Shown: positions 1 to 7,806 of the stretch, piece by piece
Layout: each line of letters begins with the position of its first letter
Numbering within the stretch: position 1 is the first letter of the stretch
Assembly: GCA_007753675.1 (NCBI GenBank)
Contig: CP036432.1
Location: 6,112,394-6,176,393, forward strand
Length of the DNA: 64,000 nucleotides
DNA from: Stieleria magnilauensis
GTDB lineage: Bacteria; Planctomycetota; Planctomycetia; Pirellulales; Pirellulaceae
Reading direction: 5' to 3'
The notes under the pieces: generated by a model
Database searches by the model: none
Told to the model about the DNA's origin: nothing
Seen by the model: the letters and a program-made list of their open reading frames with translations, nothing else
Translations under genes and position numbers: made by a program

Positions 1-1
1 G

Positions 2-694
2 CCGTCGACCGTGCCTGCGCCCACCGTGCCGGCGCCGATCATTGTCACGCCCACCAATCCAAGCGGTAGCGCGGTTCCCGAGACTACGTCGAAGCGATAC
101 CAGATCGCTTTGTTTGTCGGCAATGACGCAAGGAGCCAGCAGTTGCTGGAATGGTTCAACGACGACGCCAAGCTCTCGAAACTCCGGCAAAGCTGCGAGT
201 TCCAGGTTTACACCCAGAGCAACGCTCTCTACAAGACCCGCTTTGCCGACATCGTTCCCGCCAGCCAGTTCCCTGTCGTTCTTTTCCAGGATTCAAGCGG
301 CGGTCATGTTCACGCGGCTGGCTACACGATGTTGCCATCGACTCCGGCAGAACTCTATGACGATCTGCGTTACGGCTACGAACTCTATCAGCAAACGCGG
401 CAAGCTCAGAAGACTGGTGCCCTCAAGTCGCGTGGCTATTCCTGGGACTCAGCGATCTCGCCAACGCTCCAACTCTCTCCCGAAGATTGCCCAGACGGCT
501 ATTGTCCGATCGAACCGACCGAGCCCACATGGCGGCCCTTCGATCGAGACCGTGATCGCGAGCCACTCTTTGACCGTGATTCCGACGGCCGAAAAGCCCT
601 GATTTGGGCAGGTGCTGGCGAATTGGCGACGCTCGCGTTGATTGTCGTCGCGGTCATTCTGCTCGGATTCATTCTCATCAAGCGAGGCATGTAA
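2..694 (+). CDS. Membrane-anchored thioredoxin-fold-like phage protein, probably 5'-truncated by the window edge
   Basis: The frame is open to the left edge and begins with a Val-Pro-Ala-Pro repeat, so the true start probably lies outside; the first start codon inside is GTG at 11. After the Pro-rich leader comes a region of about 100 residues patterned like a thioredoxin fold: a beta strand (RYQIALFVGND), a helix, and a cis-Pro-like QFPVVLFQD. No CxxC is visible, so redox activity is not supported. An Asp/Arg-rich linker (RDRDRE) follows, then one hydrophobic membrane segment ending in IKRGM. It is the first of a run of co-directional, overlapping phage genes. The function is unknown; the fold suggestion is a weak impression from pattern. 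Confidence 0.55.
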   Translation, partial: PSTVPAPTVPAPIIVTPTNPSGSAVPETTSKRYQIALFVGNDARSQQLLEWFNDDAKLSKLRQSCEFQVYTQSNALYKTRFADIVPASQFPVVLFQDSSGGHVHAAGYTMLPSTPAELYDDLRYGYELYQQTRQAQKTGALKSRGYSWDSAISPTLQLSPEDCPDGYCPIEPTEPTWRPFDRDRDREPLFDRDSDGRKALIWAGAGELATLALIVVAVILLGFILIKRGM

Positions 695-699
695 GGCTC

Positions 700-978
700 A
701 TGATTCTTGGAATTGCAACCGTTGTCGTCCTGGTGCTCGTTGCCGTGGCCTTGCTGCCGACAAAGAAACGCGACCGAGACGGTAACAATCTCAACTTCAC
801 CCAGCCGTTCGTCCGGCCGACCAACTACCGGCAACAACAACTCAACGAAGAAGCCGAAGCGATCGCCGACGAATATCAACGGCGAGCCGATGAGGCGTGG
901 CGTGACGAGCTGGGCGAGAAGGCAGCGACGCTGCTCAAGTCGAAGCCCACAACCACATCACGGTCGTCCAAATCGTGA
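700..978 (+). CDS. Small single-pass membrane protein in the phage operon
   Basis: A 92-residue protein. The ATG at 700 follows the previous stop by six bases and directly precedes a hydrophobic segment (GIATVVVLVLVAVALL, about residues 4-19) followed by KKRDRD, which suggests an N-out/C-in or signal-anchor topology. The rest is charged and probably helical (repeated E, R and A). An upstream in-frame start at 604 would add residues that only mirror the neighbouring gene, so I reject it. The stop at 976-978 overlaps the GTG start of the next gene, implying translational coupling. No family is recognised. Confidence 0.55.
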   Translation: MILGIATVVVLVLVAVALLPTKKRDRDGNNLNFTQPFVRPTNYRQQQLNEEAEAIADEYQRRADEAWRDELGEKAATLLKSKPTTTSRSSKS

Positions 979-1355
979 GCGACCTGCTGCAGCGTGGTCA
1001 GGCGTGGCTGTCTGACAAACTGACCAAGCACGCATCGCGATTGGTGACCTATCAACGCGACGAGCTATCCGTCGAGTTGGCGGCCACGATCGGAAAGTCG
1101 GAATACGAGCAGGACGACGGCGAAGGGATCATCACCCGCGCTCAAGTCCGTGATTTTCTGATCAACTCCAAAGACCTGCTCAGCAGCGACATCGGCACCT
1201 GGCCTCGCCGTGGTGACCGCATTCTCGAAACGGATGGTGACACGACGTTCGTTTACGAGCTGATGTCGATCGGCAATGAACCGCCTTGGCGCTATAGCGA
1301 TCCCTTTCGCGTCAAACTCCGCATCCACACCAAACTGGTCGATACCCTTTCATGA
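975..1355 (+). CDS. Putative phage head-tail connector protein
   Basis: A 126-residue protein with a GTG start overlapping the previous stop (GTGA). Its size, its position before a tail-terminator-like gene and a gp10-like gene, and its C-terminal beta-rich pattern (GDRILETDGDTTFVYEL followed by DPFRVKLRIHTKLV) fit the small head-closure or stopper proteins that lie between the connector and tail genes in siphophages. No catalytic motif is expected. It overlaps the next gene by four bases. The call comes mainly from gene order, which is well conserved in this part of tailed-phage genomes, and not from a specific motif. Confidence 0.5.
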   Translation: MSDLLQRGQAWLSDKLTKHASRLVTYQRDELSVELAATIGKSEYEQDDGEGIITRAQVRDFLINSKDLLSSDIGTWPRRGDRILETDGDTTFVYELMSIGNEPPWRYSDPFRVKLRIHTKLVDTLS

Positions 1356-1795
1356 CCGCGACTCCCGCCACAATCATTCAAATCGCCGAGAGCGTTGTCG
1401 CCGAAATCAATGCCGGCGACTTCAGCAAACCGAATCTGGCGGCCCAGCGACTCTACGTTCCTAACTTCGATCTCGAGGACATGAAGGAATTGCGAGTCAC
1501 GGTGGTGCCGCGTGAGGTCGAGTACTTGCCACTTGACCGAGCAAGCAACAAATTTCACGCGACGATCGACGTGGCAGTCCAGAAAAAGTTTTCCAAAGGC
1601 GACGCCAAAGAGATCGACCCACTCGTCTTCTTTGTCGAGGAATTGGCCGACTACTTCCGCCTCAAGCGACTGAACTCGTTCGTCGCCGCTCGCTGTGTGA
1701 AAGTCGAGAACGCGGTTCTATACTCGGTCGAACACTGGACGCAATTGAACCAATTCACCAGCCTGCTGACGCTCACCTTCGAATTGGCCAAGTGA
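1352..1795 (+). CDS. Putative tail terminator/tail completion protein
   Basis: A 147-residue protein, ATGA-coupled to the previous gene. The pattern is an N-terminal helix (TIIQIAESVVAEINAG), beta strands (LRVTVVPRE, HATIDVAVQKKF), a helix (VFFVEELADYF) and a final beta strand (LLTLTFELAK). This resembles the alpha/beta fold of small tail-terminator proteins that cap the tail tube. Position supports it: after a connector-like gene and before a gp10-like gene and the tail tube. Sequence similarity to any named family is not obvious by eye, so this is an inference from order and fold pattern. Confidence 0.5.
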   Translation: MTATPATIIQIAESVVAEINAGDFSKPNLAAQRLYVPNFDLEDMKELRVTVVPREVEYLPLDRASNKFHATIDVAVQKKFSKGDAKEIDPLVFFVEELADYFRLKRLNSFVAARCVKVENAVLYSVEHWTQLNQFTSLLTLTFELAK

Positions 1796-2349
1796 TCCAG
1801 ATCCGGACACGTGTCCGCTTTAACCAAAGCCAGGTTCAAAAGAAGGTCCAGGCCGCCAACTTTCGATCGCTCGGGCACGCGGCCGGAACGATTCGACTGA
1901 CCGCCAAACGGTCGATCCGCAAACGTAAAAAACCGTCCAGCCCCGGATCGCCACCTCACACGCAGACCGGCATGCTCCGTCGCGTGATTCGCTACGAGGT
2001 GAATCGCGAACGCGAAGAGGCCGTCATTGGTCCGGTCAACGAGATTGCTGGCCGACTGTGGAACCTGCATGAATTCGGTGGCGTTTCCACGAAACGTCGC
2101 AAACTCAAACGTCATCGCTTCCGGGTCGGTCAACACGGTCCGATCCGAGTCATCCGGCCGGGCAAGTTCGTTCGGACGAAGTTGCTGACCGGAGCCCAAG
2201 CCAACCGTGCGACCCGACTGATCGAAGCAGAAAACGAGCGGCGCGGTACATCAATGCCACGTCGCTATCCCAAACGCCCATTTATGCGGCCCGCCCTCGA
2301 AGCCAATCAGTCACGCTTGCCCAAGTTTTGGCGTGACAGTGTGAAGTAA
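1792..2349 (+). CDS. HK97 gp10-like tail completion protein
   Basis: A 185-residue, strongly basic protein; the GTG start at 1792 overlaps the previous TGA. The central GSPPHTQTGMLRR and the C-terminal RYPKRPFMRPALEANQS are typical of HK97 gp10-like and virion-morphogenesis proteins, in which an N-terminal helix, a SPPG/TG(x)L turn and a final R-PFMRPA helix recur. These proteins sit between head-closure and tail-tube genes and take part in tail completion. A basic loop (KRRKLKRHRFR) is longer than usual. The family call is fairly secure; the exact role in the particle is inferred. Confidence 0.7.
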   Translation: MIQIRTRVRFNQSQVQKKVQAANFRSLGHAAGTIRLTAKRSIRKRKKPSSPGSPPHTQTGMLRRVIRYEVNREREEAVIGPVNEIAGRLWNLHEFGGVSTKRRKLKRHRFRVGQHGPIRVIRPGKFVRTKLLTGAQANRATRLIEAENERRGTSMPRRYPKRPFMRPALEANQSRLPKFWRDSVK

Positions 2350-2364
2350 CTCGCGAGAATCAAT

Positions 2365-2775
2365 ATGTCAGCAGAAGTAGTCCTCGGTCTCGACGCCGTC
2401 CTTACCATCGATGGTGCCGAGATCAAGAACGTCAAAGACCTGACCGTCAATCTTGAGAAGGCCGAGGCGGATGCATCAACGCGAGCCAACAACGGTTGGC
2501 GGGCCACCGTGGGGACGCTGAAGGATGCCTCGATCGAGTTCACCGTGCTCAACAAAAACGGCGATACCTCGTTCGGGATGCTTCAGGGACTGTGGAGCAG
2601 CGGCACGCCCTGCGATGTCGACATCAGTGACGCCGGTGGTTCTCTCACGCTGACCTGCGAAGTCATGAACTTCAACGTCAATCAAAACCTCGAAGAGGTG
2701 GTCTCGGCAGACGTGACGCTTAAACCCACCCAATCCGCGACCGGTGGCGGAATCAACGTCCCGGTCGTTACCTAA
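2365..2775 (+). CDS. Major tail tube protein
   Basis: A 136-residue protein that begins with a beta strand and the signature GLDAVLTIDGAEIKNVKDLT. It continues with DASTRANNGWRATVGTLKDASIEF and ends with VVSADVTLKPT. This is the pattern of TP901-1-type and lambda gpV-like tube monomers: a beta-sandwich with a 'DasTr...gw.at..glkd.sie' core. The monomer stacks into the hexameric tube through which DNA leaves. It sits upstream of the tail-assembly chaperone and tape measure, the canonical position. A separate start after a 15-base gap (ATG at 2365) is consistent with high, independent expression. Confidence 0.8.
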   Translation: MSAEVVLGLDAVLTIDGAEIKNVKDLTVNLEKAEADASTRANNGWRATVGTLKDASIEFTVLNKNGDTSFGMLQGLWSSGTPCDVDISDAGGSLTLTCEVMNFNVNQNLEEVVSADVTLKPTQSATGGGINVPVVT

Positions 2776-2835
2776 GCATCGCATTCGAACTTCGGCTCTG
2801 CTTACCCGCTCCAAACTTTTCAACTCGATACACAT

Positions 2836-3351
2836 ATGCAGAAATTCATTGATCGCCGCGGCCGGGTTTGGATCGTCGATATCGACAACACGACGCTTCG
2901 CCGCGTGAAAACACTCACCGACGTTCGCTTACTCGATGCCATTGATGGCGATTTGATCAATCGGCTGGCAACCGATCCCTTACTCCTGGGCGATGTGTTG
3001 TTCGCGATCTGCAAACCGCAGGCGGACCAGCAAGACGTTGACGATGAAGCGTTTGCTGAAGGCTTGGCGGGTGACGCGATCGATGAAGCTTGCAAAGCGG
3101 TCGTTGATGCGTTGGTGGCCTACTTCCCGGAGTCCCGTCGCCGTCTTCTGCGGAAGGCGGCCGAGAAACAGCGGATGATCGAGACGCGGGGACTGGAAGC
3201 GATCGAACGGAGGCTGGACGATCCGACGCTGGTGGACTCGATCGTCAGCGATCTGGAACAAAAACTCGGGGTGCCGATGTCGAACGGATCGTCATCGAAC
3301 TCGCTGGAGTCGTCGGAGTCGACCCAGGACCGCTCACCCTCCGCCAACTGA
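2836..3351 (+). CDS. Tail assembly chaperone, short (G-like) product
   Basis: A 171-residue, mainly helical acidic protein between the tail tube and tape measure genes, the position of lambda gpG-type chaperones that hold the tape measure during tail assembly. The N-terminus is a beta hairpin (FIDRRGRVWIVDIDNTT). The last ~28 residues in this frame are a low-complexity Ser/Asn stretch (NGSSSNSLESSES) that looks like out-of-frame translation. The -1 frame over the same bases encodes a conserved-looking domain (see the next entry). I infer that this product is the terminated form and that a fraction of ribosomes shift frame at the A-run 3260-3264. Confidence 0.7.
   Translation: MQKFIDRRGRVWIVDIDNTTLRRVKTLTDVRLLDAIDGDLINRLATDPLLLGDVLFAICKPQADQQDVDDEAFAEGLAGDAIDEACKAVVDALVAYFPESRRRLLRKAAEKQRMIETRGLEAIERRLDDPTLVDSIVSDLEQKLGVPMSNGSSSNSLESSESTQDRSPSAN
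3259..3265 (+). promoter_or_regulatory. Candidate -1 ribosomal slippery site (CAAAAAC)
   Basis: In the upstream frame the codons are CAA-AAA-CTC. A tRNA-Lys on AAA can re-pair with AAA one base back because five A's run from 3260 to 3264. The site lies about 90 bases before the stop of the short product. It is not a full XXXYYYZ heptamer, so efficiency may rest on single-tRNA slippage. No strong downstream pseudoknot was worked out. Confidence 0.45.
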
Positions 3352-3563
3352 TGCAAATGGCCGACGCGCGTCGGCGACATGATTGGAACATCGCATCAAG
3401 CGTGATGGCGCTGACAGCCGAGATTAACCGCGATCGACGGCGTCGTCGCAAACCGTTCAAGCCCGACGATTTCAATCCACTGATTCGGGTGGCTGCGAAG
3501 CCGGTTCCCATCACCGTGCCGCAACTGGCAAGCCTTCTCGGGAGACCGCTGAATCCCGCATGA
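3264..3563 (+). CDS. Frameshifted C-terminal half of the tail assembly chaperone (GT-like product, join 2836..3264, 3264..3563)
   Basis: The -1 frame from 3264 to 3563 reads ...ERIVIELAGVVGVDPGP LTLRQLMQMADARRRHDWN..., ending RPLNPA. The LTLRQLMQMADARRRHDW block resembles the second part of phage tail-assembly chaperones of the GT type. The frame has no ATG, GTG or TTG between 3183 and 3350. A plain internal start exists only at ATG 3351 (70 residues, TGATG-coupled to the short product), and it would discard the ELAGVVGVDPGP segment. A join at the five-A run gives a 242-residue fusion. The junction is inferred; the coding character of the -1 frame is visible. Confidence 0.65.
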   Translation, partial: TRGADVERIVIELAGVVGVDPGPLTLRQLMQMADARRRHDWNIASSVMALTAEINRDRRRRRKPFKPDDFNPLIRVAAKPVPITVPQLASLLGRPLNPA

Positions 3564-3567
3564 ACCC

Positions 3568-3867
3568 ATGAAAGTTCATATCGAACCGATCGCGGCATGC
3601 TTACGAGTCTGGTCCAAGCCAGACTCCGCTTACGGTGATCCCTACGACTGGTCAGCAACTTGCCGATGGGTCGACAGCGAAACGATGGAAGTCATCGGCG
3701 TTGATAAGCCGGTGACGAAAGCCATGTGTCATGCGATTCGCGATGAAGCTTGGAAGCTCGGCGTGAAAAAGGTCGGCTTCACCAGAATCCGCGATGGATC
3801 AAAGCGGAGATTTTGGATCGTCACCACCAACGGCAAAGACTGGTCGGTTGTGACAGAACGTCCATGA
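3568..3867 (+). CDS. Small phage protein of unknown function between chaperone and tape measure
   Basis: A 99-residue protein starting at ATG 3568, four bases after the stop of the frameshifted chaperone. The sequence looks like a compact alpha/beta domain with aromatic strands: RVWSKPDSAYGDPYDWSATC, a helix (AMCHAIRDEAWKLGVKKVGFTRI) and a final strand (RFWIVTTNGKDWSVV). No catalytic motif is recognised. Phages often keep one small accessory gene at this position. It is judged real from spacing, composition and the absence of an alternative frame. Confidence 0.55.
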   Translation: MKVHIEPIAACLRVWSKPDSAYGDPYDWSATCRWVDSETMEVIGVDKPVTKAMCHAIRDEAWKLGVKKVGFTRIRDGSKRRFWIVTTNGKDWSVVTERP

Positions 3868-3883
3868 AGAGATTTTACCACGC

Positions 3884-6800
3884 ATGTCGCAAGTCAAAGC
3901 CGGAGCCGCCTATGTCGAATTGCTGACCAAGGATGCAGCGTTCGTGAAGGGGCTTCGATCTGCTCAGAAGCGACTGCAATCGTTCGGGCAATCATCTCGC
4001 TTGCTCGGTACAAAATTCATGGGGCTCGGCACCGCTGCAGCGGCTCCTCTGGGAGGCAGCGTGGCCATCTTCTCCAACTTCGATGATGCCATGCGTGGTG
4101 TTGCTGCGATCACACAGGCGACGGAAACGCAGCTGGAATCGCTACGCAATACCGCCAAAAAGCTTGGTGCAACCACCAGCTACTCTGCCAGCGAAGTTGC
4201 CTCGCTGATGACGGAACTGGGTCGGGCCGGTTTCAAGCCGGAGCAGATCGAGCGAATGACGGCCGCGGTGATGAATATGGCTCGCGCGACTGGGACCGAC
4301 GCCACGCAGGCGTCCGGCATCATGGCAGCCACCATTCGGCAATTTGGTATGGAAGCTGGCGAAGCAACTCGCGTTGCCGACGGATTGACCGCCGCGGCGA
4401 ACAAATCGTTCAACACGGTGGAATCGCTCGGCGAAGCCTTGTCTTATGCCGGTCCCGTTGCCGCCGATGCCAACATGAGCCTGGAAGAAACCCTGGCGGT
4501 GCTGGGAACCCTCGGCAACATGGGCATCCAAGGTTCATCGGCCGGTAACGCCTTGCGTCGATTGCTGACGATCAGCGCGGCGGAATCCGAAAAGTTTCAA
4601 ACCGTCTTCGGTGTGGCGACAAAGGATGCTAAGGGCAATGCCCGATCGCTGGTCGACATCCTGGGCGAAGTCGCTGCGGCGACCGCGAACATGGGCACGG
4701 CCGAGAAGGCGCAAAAGCTCAACGAAGTCTTCGGATTGCTGGGCATTACGGCTGCCAGTTCCATCGGAAAATCGGTCGCTGACACGCGAGAGCTGTACCA
4801 AGAGCTGCAGAACGCTGGCGGGATTGCGGCGAAGACGTCCGAGGAAATGGAGGGTGGTCTCGGCGGCGCGTTTCGGATTCTCAGGTCTTCGATCGAGGGC
4901 GTCGCCATCGCAATCGGTGAATCGCTCGAAGGTAGTGTCACCAACATGGTCAATGCGTTTAGCCGCGCGGCCTCAGGGGTGATCGAGTGGATCAATAAGA
5001 ATCAAAAGATCGTCAAGATTGCGGCGGCAAGTGCGGTCGCCATCATCGGAATCGGCGCCGCACTGTTCACGCTTGGTTCGTTTGCCGCCGCGGCATCCTT
5101 CGCCGTTGGTGGCTTGGCCAGCATTTTCAGTTTCATCGGTGCCTCGATCGGAGTGATCGTCAGTGCCGTCGGGATGTTGTTCACACCGCTGGGGCTGGTC
5201 GTCGCTGCAATCGCGGCCCTCGGTGGATATTTCCTGTATTCAACCAGCATCGCTGGCAAGGCGATTGAGTATCTGGGGGACGTCTTTGAAGTCCTCAAAG
5301 CTGAAACACTCGCCGCTTTCGGTGCGATCGCCAACGCTCTTGCGGCCGGCGACATCACCGCGGCCACCGACGTGCTTTGGTCGTATCTGAAACTACAGTG
5401 GATCAAAGGCACTACCTTTCTGCAAACCAAATGGGCCGAGTTCACTCAGTACATCGCGGATGTCTGGGCGGACTCGGCCTACGCCATTGGTGACGTATTG
5501 ATCGGTGCGTTGTCCGGGCTAGCCGGTGTTTGGAACGACACGCTCGGATTCATGGCCGACGGCTGGACCATTCTTACGTCCGCAGTCCAGAAAGGCTGGA
5601 ACAATACGATCGGCTTTCTAAAGAAGGGATTCCTGAAACTTCACGAACTGGTCGATATCGCCGGTGACGTCGCCGTGCAAATCGGTGGCGTACTGATCAA
5701 TGCCCTGGCCGGCGTTGAGAAAGCGTGGGTCGAAACAGTCGACTACTTGGCCGACACATGGACCGTGTTTGTCGGCCAAGTGAAGTCGATGTGGAACTCG
5801 ACCGTCGGCTTCCTCAAGAAGGCATGGATCAAGCTCAAAGCTCTGTTCGACGACGATATCAATGTTGACGTCGAAATGGCCAAGATCGATGCCGATACTC
5901 GCGCGGCCGAAGCGGCGGAGCAACAACGTCGCAATCAAGCCATCATCGAGCGACAACAACGTCGATCGAAACGCAAGCAGCAGATCGAAGCCAACCGCAT
6001 CGAGATGCAAAAGGGCATCGCGGCTCAACTCGAAGCACGGCGCAAAGCACGTGAAGGTCGCGATCTCGATGCGGAAATGCAAGCCACTGACGCGGAGACC
6101 GATGCTAAGAATGCGGTCGTCGATCAGTCGAAACAGCAACAGTTTCGGGAAAACGATTCTGCTCAGGCTCAACGACAGCAACTGATCGAAGACACCACGG
6201 CCGGTGTCCAATCCACCCTCGACCAAATGCGGGCGGAGTCCAAAGCAGCTCGTGAGGCAGCGCGTACGAATGAGTTGGGCGATCGCCAGCGGGAACGAGA
6301 CGAAAAGGTTGCAGCAGCTCAAGCCGACTTCGAGGCCGCCATTGATCGGGCGAACAATGCGACCGCACCATCCGACCGCACTGAACCTGGTTCCCCACCT
6401 GACATTGCCGAGCCGCCGAAACCGCCTGCGTTGCCGGAACCGATCAATCCCGATGACGTCGATATTCCCCCGGTCGATCTACCCGGGATCGATGATCCAG
6501 AACTGCAACCGCCAAATCCAAAGGATCTAGCACTCGGGATCGATCCTGATGCTCTAGCATCAATGGATCGATTCGCGGCTGGTCCCGACAGCACGGCGCA
6601 AGTCGAGTCGGCAGGCAACTTCGATTCCCGTGGATTGGGGCTGGGCAGTAGTGCGAGAAAGCTGGAGCCTCTGAAACTGGATCCAATCGAACCGTTGGAC
6701 GAGGAGGTAATCGCAGCACCGCAGTTGAAACTTTCGGAAGATAACAAACCGATCGACGAGGCGATGGCTGCGGTCGAGCAGGAAGGTGATGAACCAGCGA

Positions 6801-7015
6801 TGGATGTTGCGTCGATCAACGCAGCCTTCGCCTCGGTCCGTCAGTCCCTCACCGAATTCGACATGGCACTCAGTGGTGCTACGTCTCGTTTGCAGCTTCC
6901 CGCTTCGTCGGGCGATGGCATCACGGAGGACATGAAACGGGCGATTATCGCGACTGCGGAGAATACGCGCCGGTTGGTCGAACGATCGAAGTCCGGAGGC
7001 TTGGTGTTTAGCTGA
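3884..7015 (+). CDS. Phage tail tape measure protein (TP901 family)
   Basis: A 1043-residue protein. The N-terminal ~330 residues match the TP901 tape-measure core: FDDAMRGVAAITQATETQ, LGATTSYSASEVASLMTELGRAGFKPEQI, then SLGEALSYAGPVAADANMSLEETLAVLG. Two to three hydrophobic segments follow (about 380-460: AAASAVAIIGIGAALFTLG, VIVSAVGMLFTPLGLVVAAI). Residues ~520-660 hold three imperfect repeats built round W..TIGFLKKGFLKL. Then come a long charged coiled coil (~670-820) and a Pro/Asp-rich tail. It sets tail length and occupies the tube lumen until DNA ejection. The stop overlaps the next ATG (TGATG). Confidence 0.9.
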   Translation: MSQVKAGAAYVELLTKDAAFVKGLRSAQKRLQSFGQSSRLLGTKFMGLGTAAAAPLGGSVAIFSNFDDAMRGVAAITQATETQLESLRNTAKKLGATTSYSASEVASLMTELGRAGFKPEQIERMTAAVMNMARATGTDATQASGIMAATIRQFGMEAGEATRVADGLTAAANKSFNTVESLGEALSYAGPVAADANMSLEETLAVLGTLGNMGIQGSSAGNALRRLLTISAAESEKFQTVFGVATKDAKGNARSLVDILGEVAAATANMGTAEKAQKLNEVFGLLGITAASSIGKSVADTRELYQELQNAGGIAAKTSEEMEGGLGGAFRILRSSIEGVAIAIGESLEGSVTNMVNAFSRAASGVIEWINKNQKIVKIAAASAVAIIGIGAALFTLGSFAAAASFAVGGLASIFSFIGASIGVIVSAVGMLFTPLGLVVAAIAALGGYFLYSTSIAGKAIEYLGDVFEVLKAETLAAFGAIANALAAGDITAATDVLWSYLKLQWIKGTTFLQTKWAEFTQYIADVWADSAYAIGDVLIGALSGLAGVWNDTLGFMADGWTILTSAVQKGWNNTIGFLKKGFLKLHELVDIAGDVAVQIGGVLINALAGVEKAWVETVDYLADTWTVFVGQVKSMWNSTVGFLKKAWIKLKALFDDDINVDVEMAKIDADTRAAEAAEQQRRNQAIIERQQRRSKRKQQIEANRIEMQKGIAAQLEARRKAREGRDLDAEMQATDAETDAKNAVVDQSKQQQFRENDSAQAQRQQLIEDTTAGVQSTLDQMRAESKAAREAARTNELGDRQRERDEKVAAAQADFEAAIDRANNATAPSDRTEPGSPPDIAEPPKPPALPEPINPDDVDIPPVDLPGIDDPELQPPNPKDLALGIDPDALASMDRFAAGPDSTAQVESAGNFDSRGLGLGSSARKLEPLKLDPIEPLDEEVIAAPQLKLSEDNKPIDEAMAAVEQEGDEPAMDVASINAAFASVRQSLTEFDMALSGATSRLQLPASSGDGITEDMKRAIIATAENTRRLVERSKSGGLVFS

Positions 7016-7806
7016 TGAGCTTTTCGGCCGGCGGATACAACTTCGAGACCGCGGCGCTCTCCGAGAAGGCATCGCGAGGAAAATCGCATTCGGACTTCGT
7101 CGCCTACGTTGCGACCAACGGTGGCGAAGTCAATCCGGCGGCGGCCGCCAGCGCCGCCTACGGCTACTACAAAGCCAACTTCCCGGACCTGATTCCGTAC
7201 CTACAGATCGACGCCGAGTTTATCAACGCCAAACACGCGTTGGTCAGCGTCACCATCAACAAGACCAAACTCGATCCGGTCTCGTTCAATACGACCGGAG
7301 CAACCACGCACCTCAATCAATCCCTCGGTACGCGAGGAATCTATCCCGCACCGGGTAAGGTCGCTCCGGTCTACCATGGCGCGATCGGCGTGAGCGACTC
7401 CGGTGTCGAAGGCGTCGATGTGACCGTACCGGCATTCGAGTTCTCGGTGCGGAAGAAGTTCGAATGGGTTTCGACCGCCTATTTGTTGGCCGTTGTGTCG
7501 ATGACCGGTCGCACGAACTCGACCGACTGGTCCATTTTCGCCCCTGGTGAAGCTCTGTTTCTCGGAGCTGACGGTGGCGAAGATGAACAGAATTGGGTCG
7601 ACATCACTTATCACTTCGCCGCGCGTCCCAACCAACCTGCGTTGTCCGTTGGCGCGATCTCGGGAATCAGCAAGCGCGGATGGGACTACTTGTGGGTCCG
7701 GCACGATGAAGAGGTGGTCGGCGATCGCGTTCTACGCCGTCCGGCCGCGGCCTACGTCGAGCAAGTCTATCCGGAGGGCAACTTTAACGCGCTGGGCATC
7801 AACTGA
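7015..7806 (+). CDS. Putative distal tail/baseplate-type structural protein
   Basis: A 263-residue beta-rich protein coupled by TGATG to the tape measure gene, the place of distal-tail proteins in siphophages. Visible features are a long central beta region (FEFSVRKKFEWVSTAYLLAVVSMTGRTN) and a C-terminal GWDYLWVRHDEEVVGDRVLRRPAAAYVEQVYPEGNF, which I recognise loosely as a motif shared by planctomycete prophage proteins of unknown function. No enzyme motif is seen. The role is assigned from position only; it could equally be a baseplate hub adaptor. Confidence 0.55.
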   Translation: MSFSAGGYNFETAALSEKASRGKSHSDFVAYVATNGGEVNPAAAASAAYGYYKANFPDLIPYLQIDAEFINAKHALVSVTINKTKLDPVSFNTTGATTHLNQSLGTRGIYPAPGKVAPVYHGAIGVSDSGVEGVDVTVPAFEFSVRKKFEWVSTAYLLAVVSMTGRTNSTDWSIFAPGEALFLGADGGEDEQNWVDITYHFAARPNQPALSVGAISGISKRGWDYLWVRHDEEVVGDRVLRRPAAAYVEQVYPEGNFNALGIN

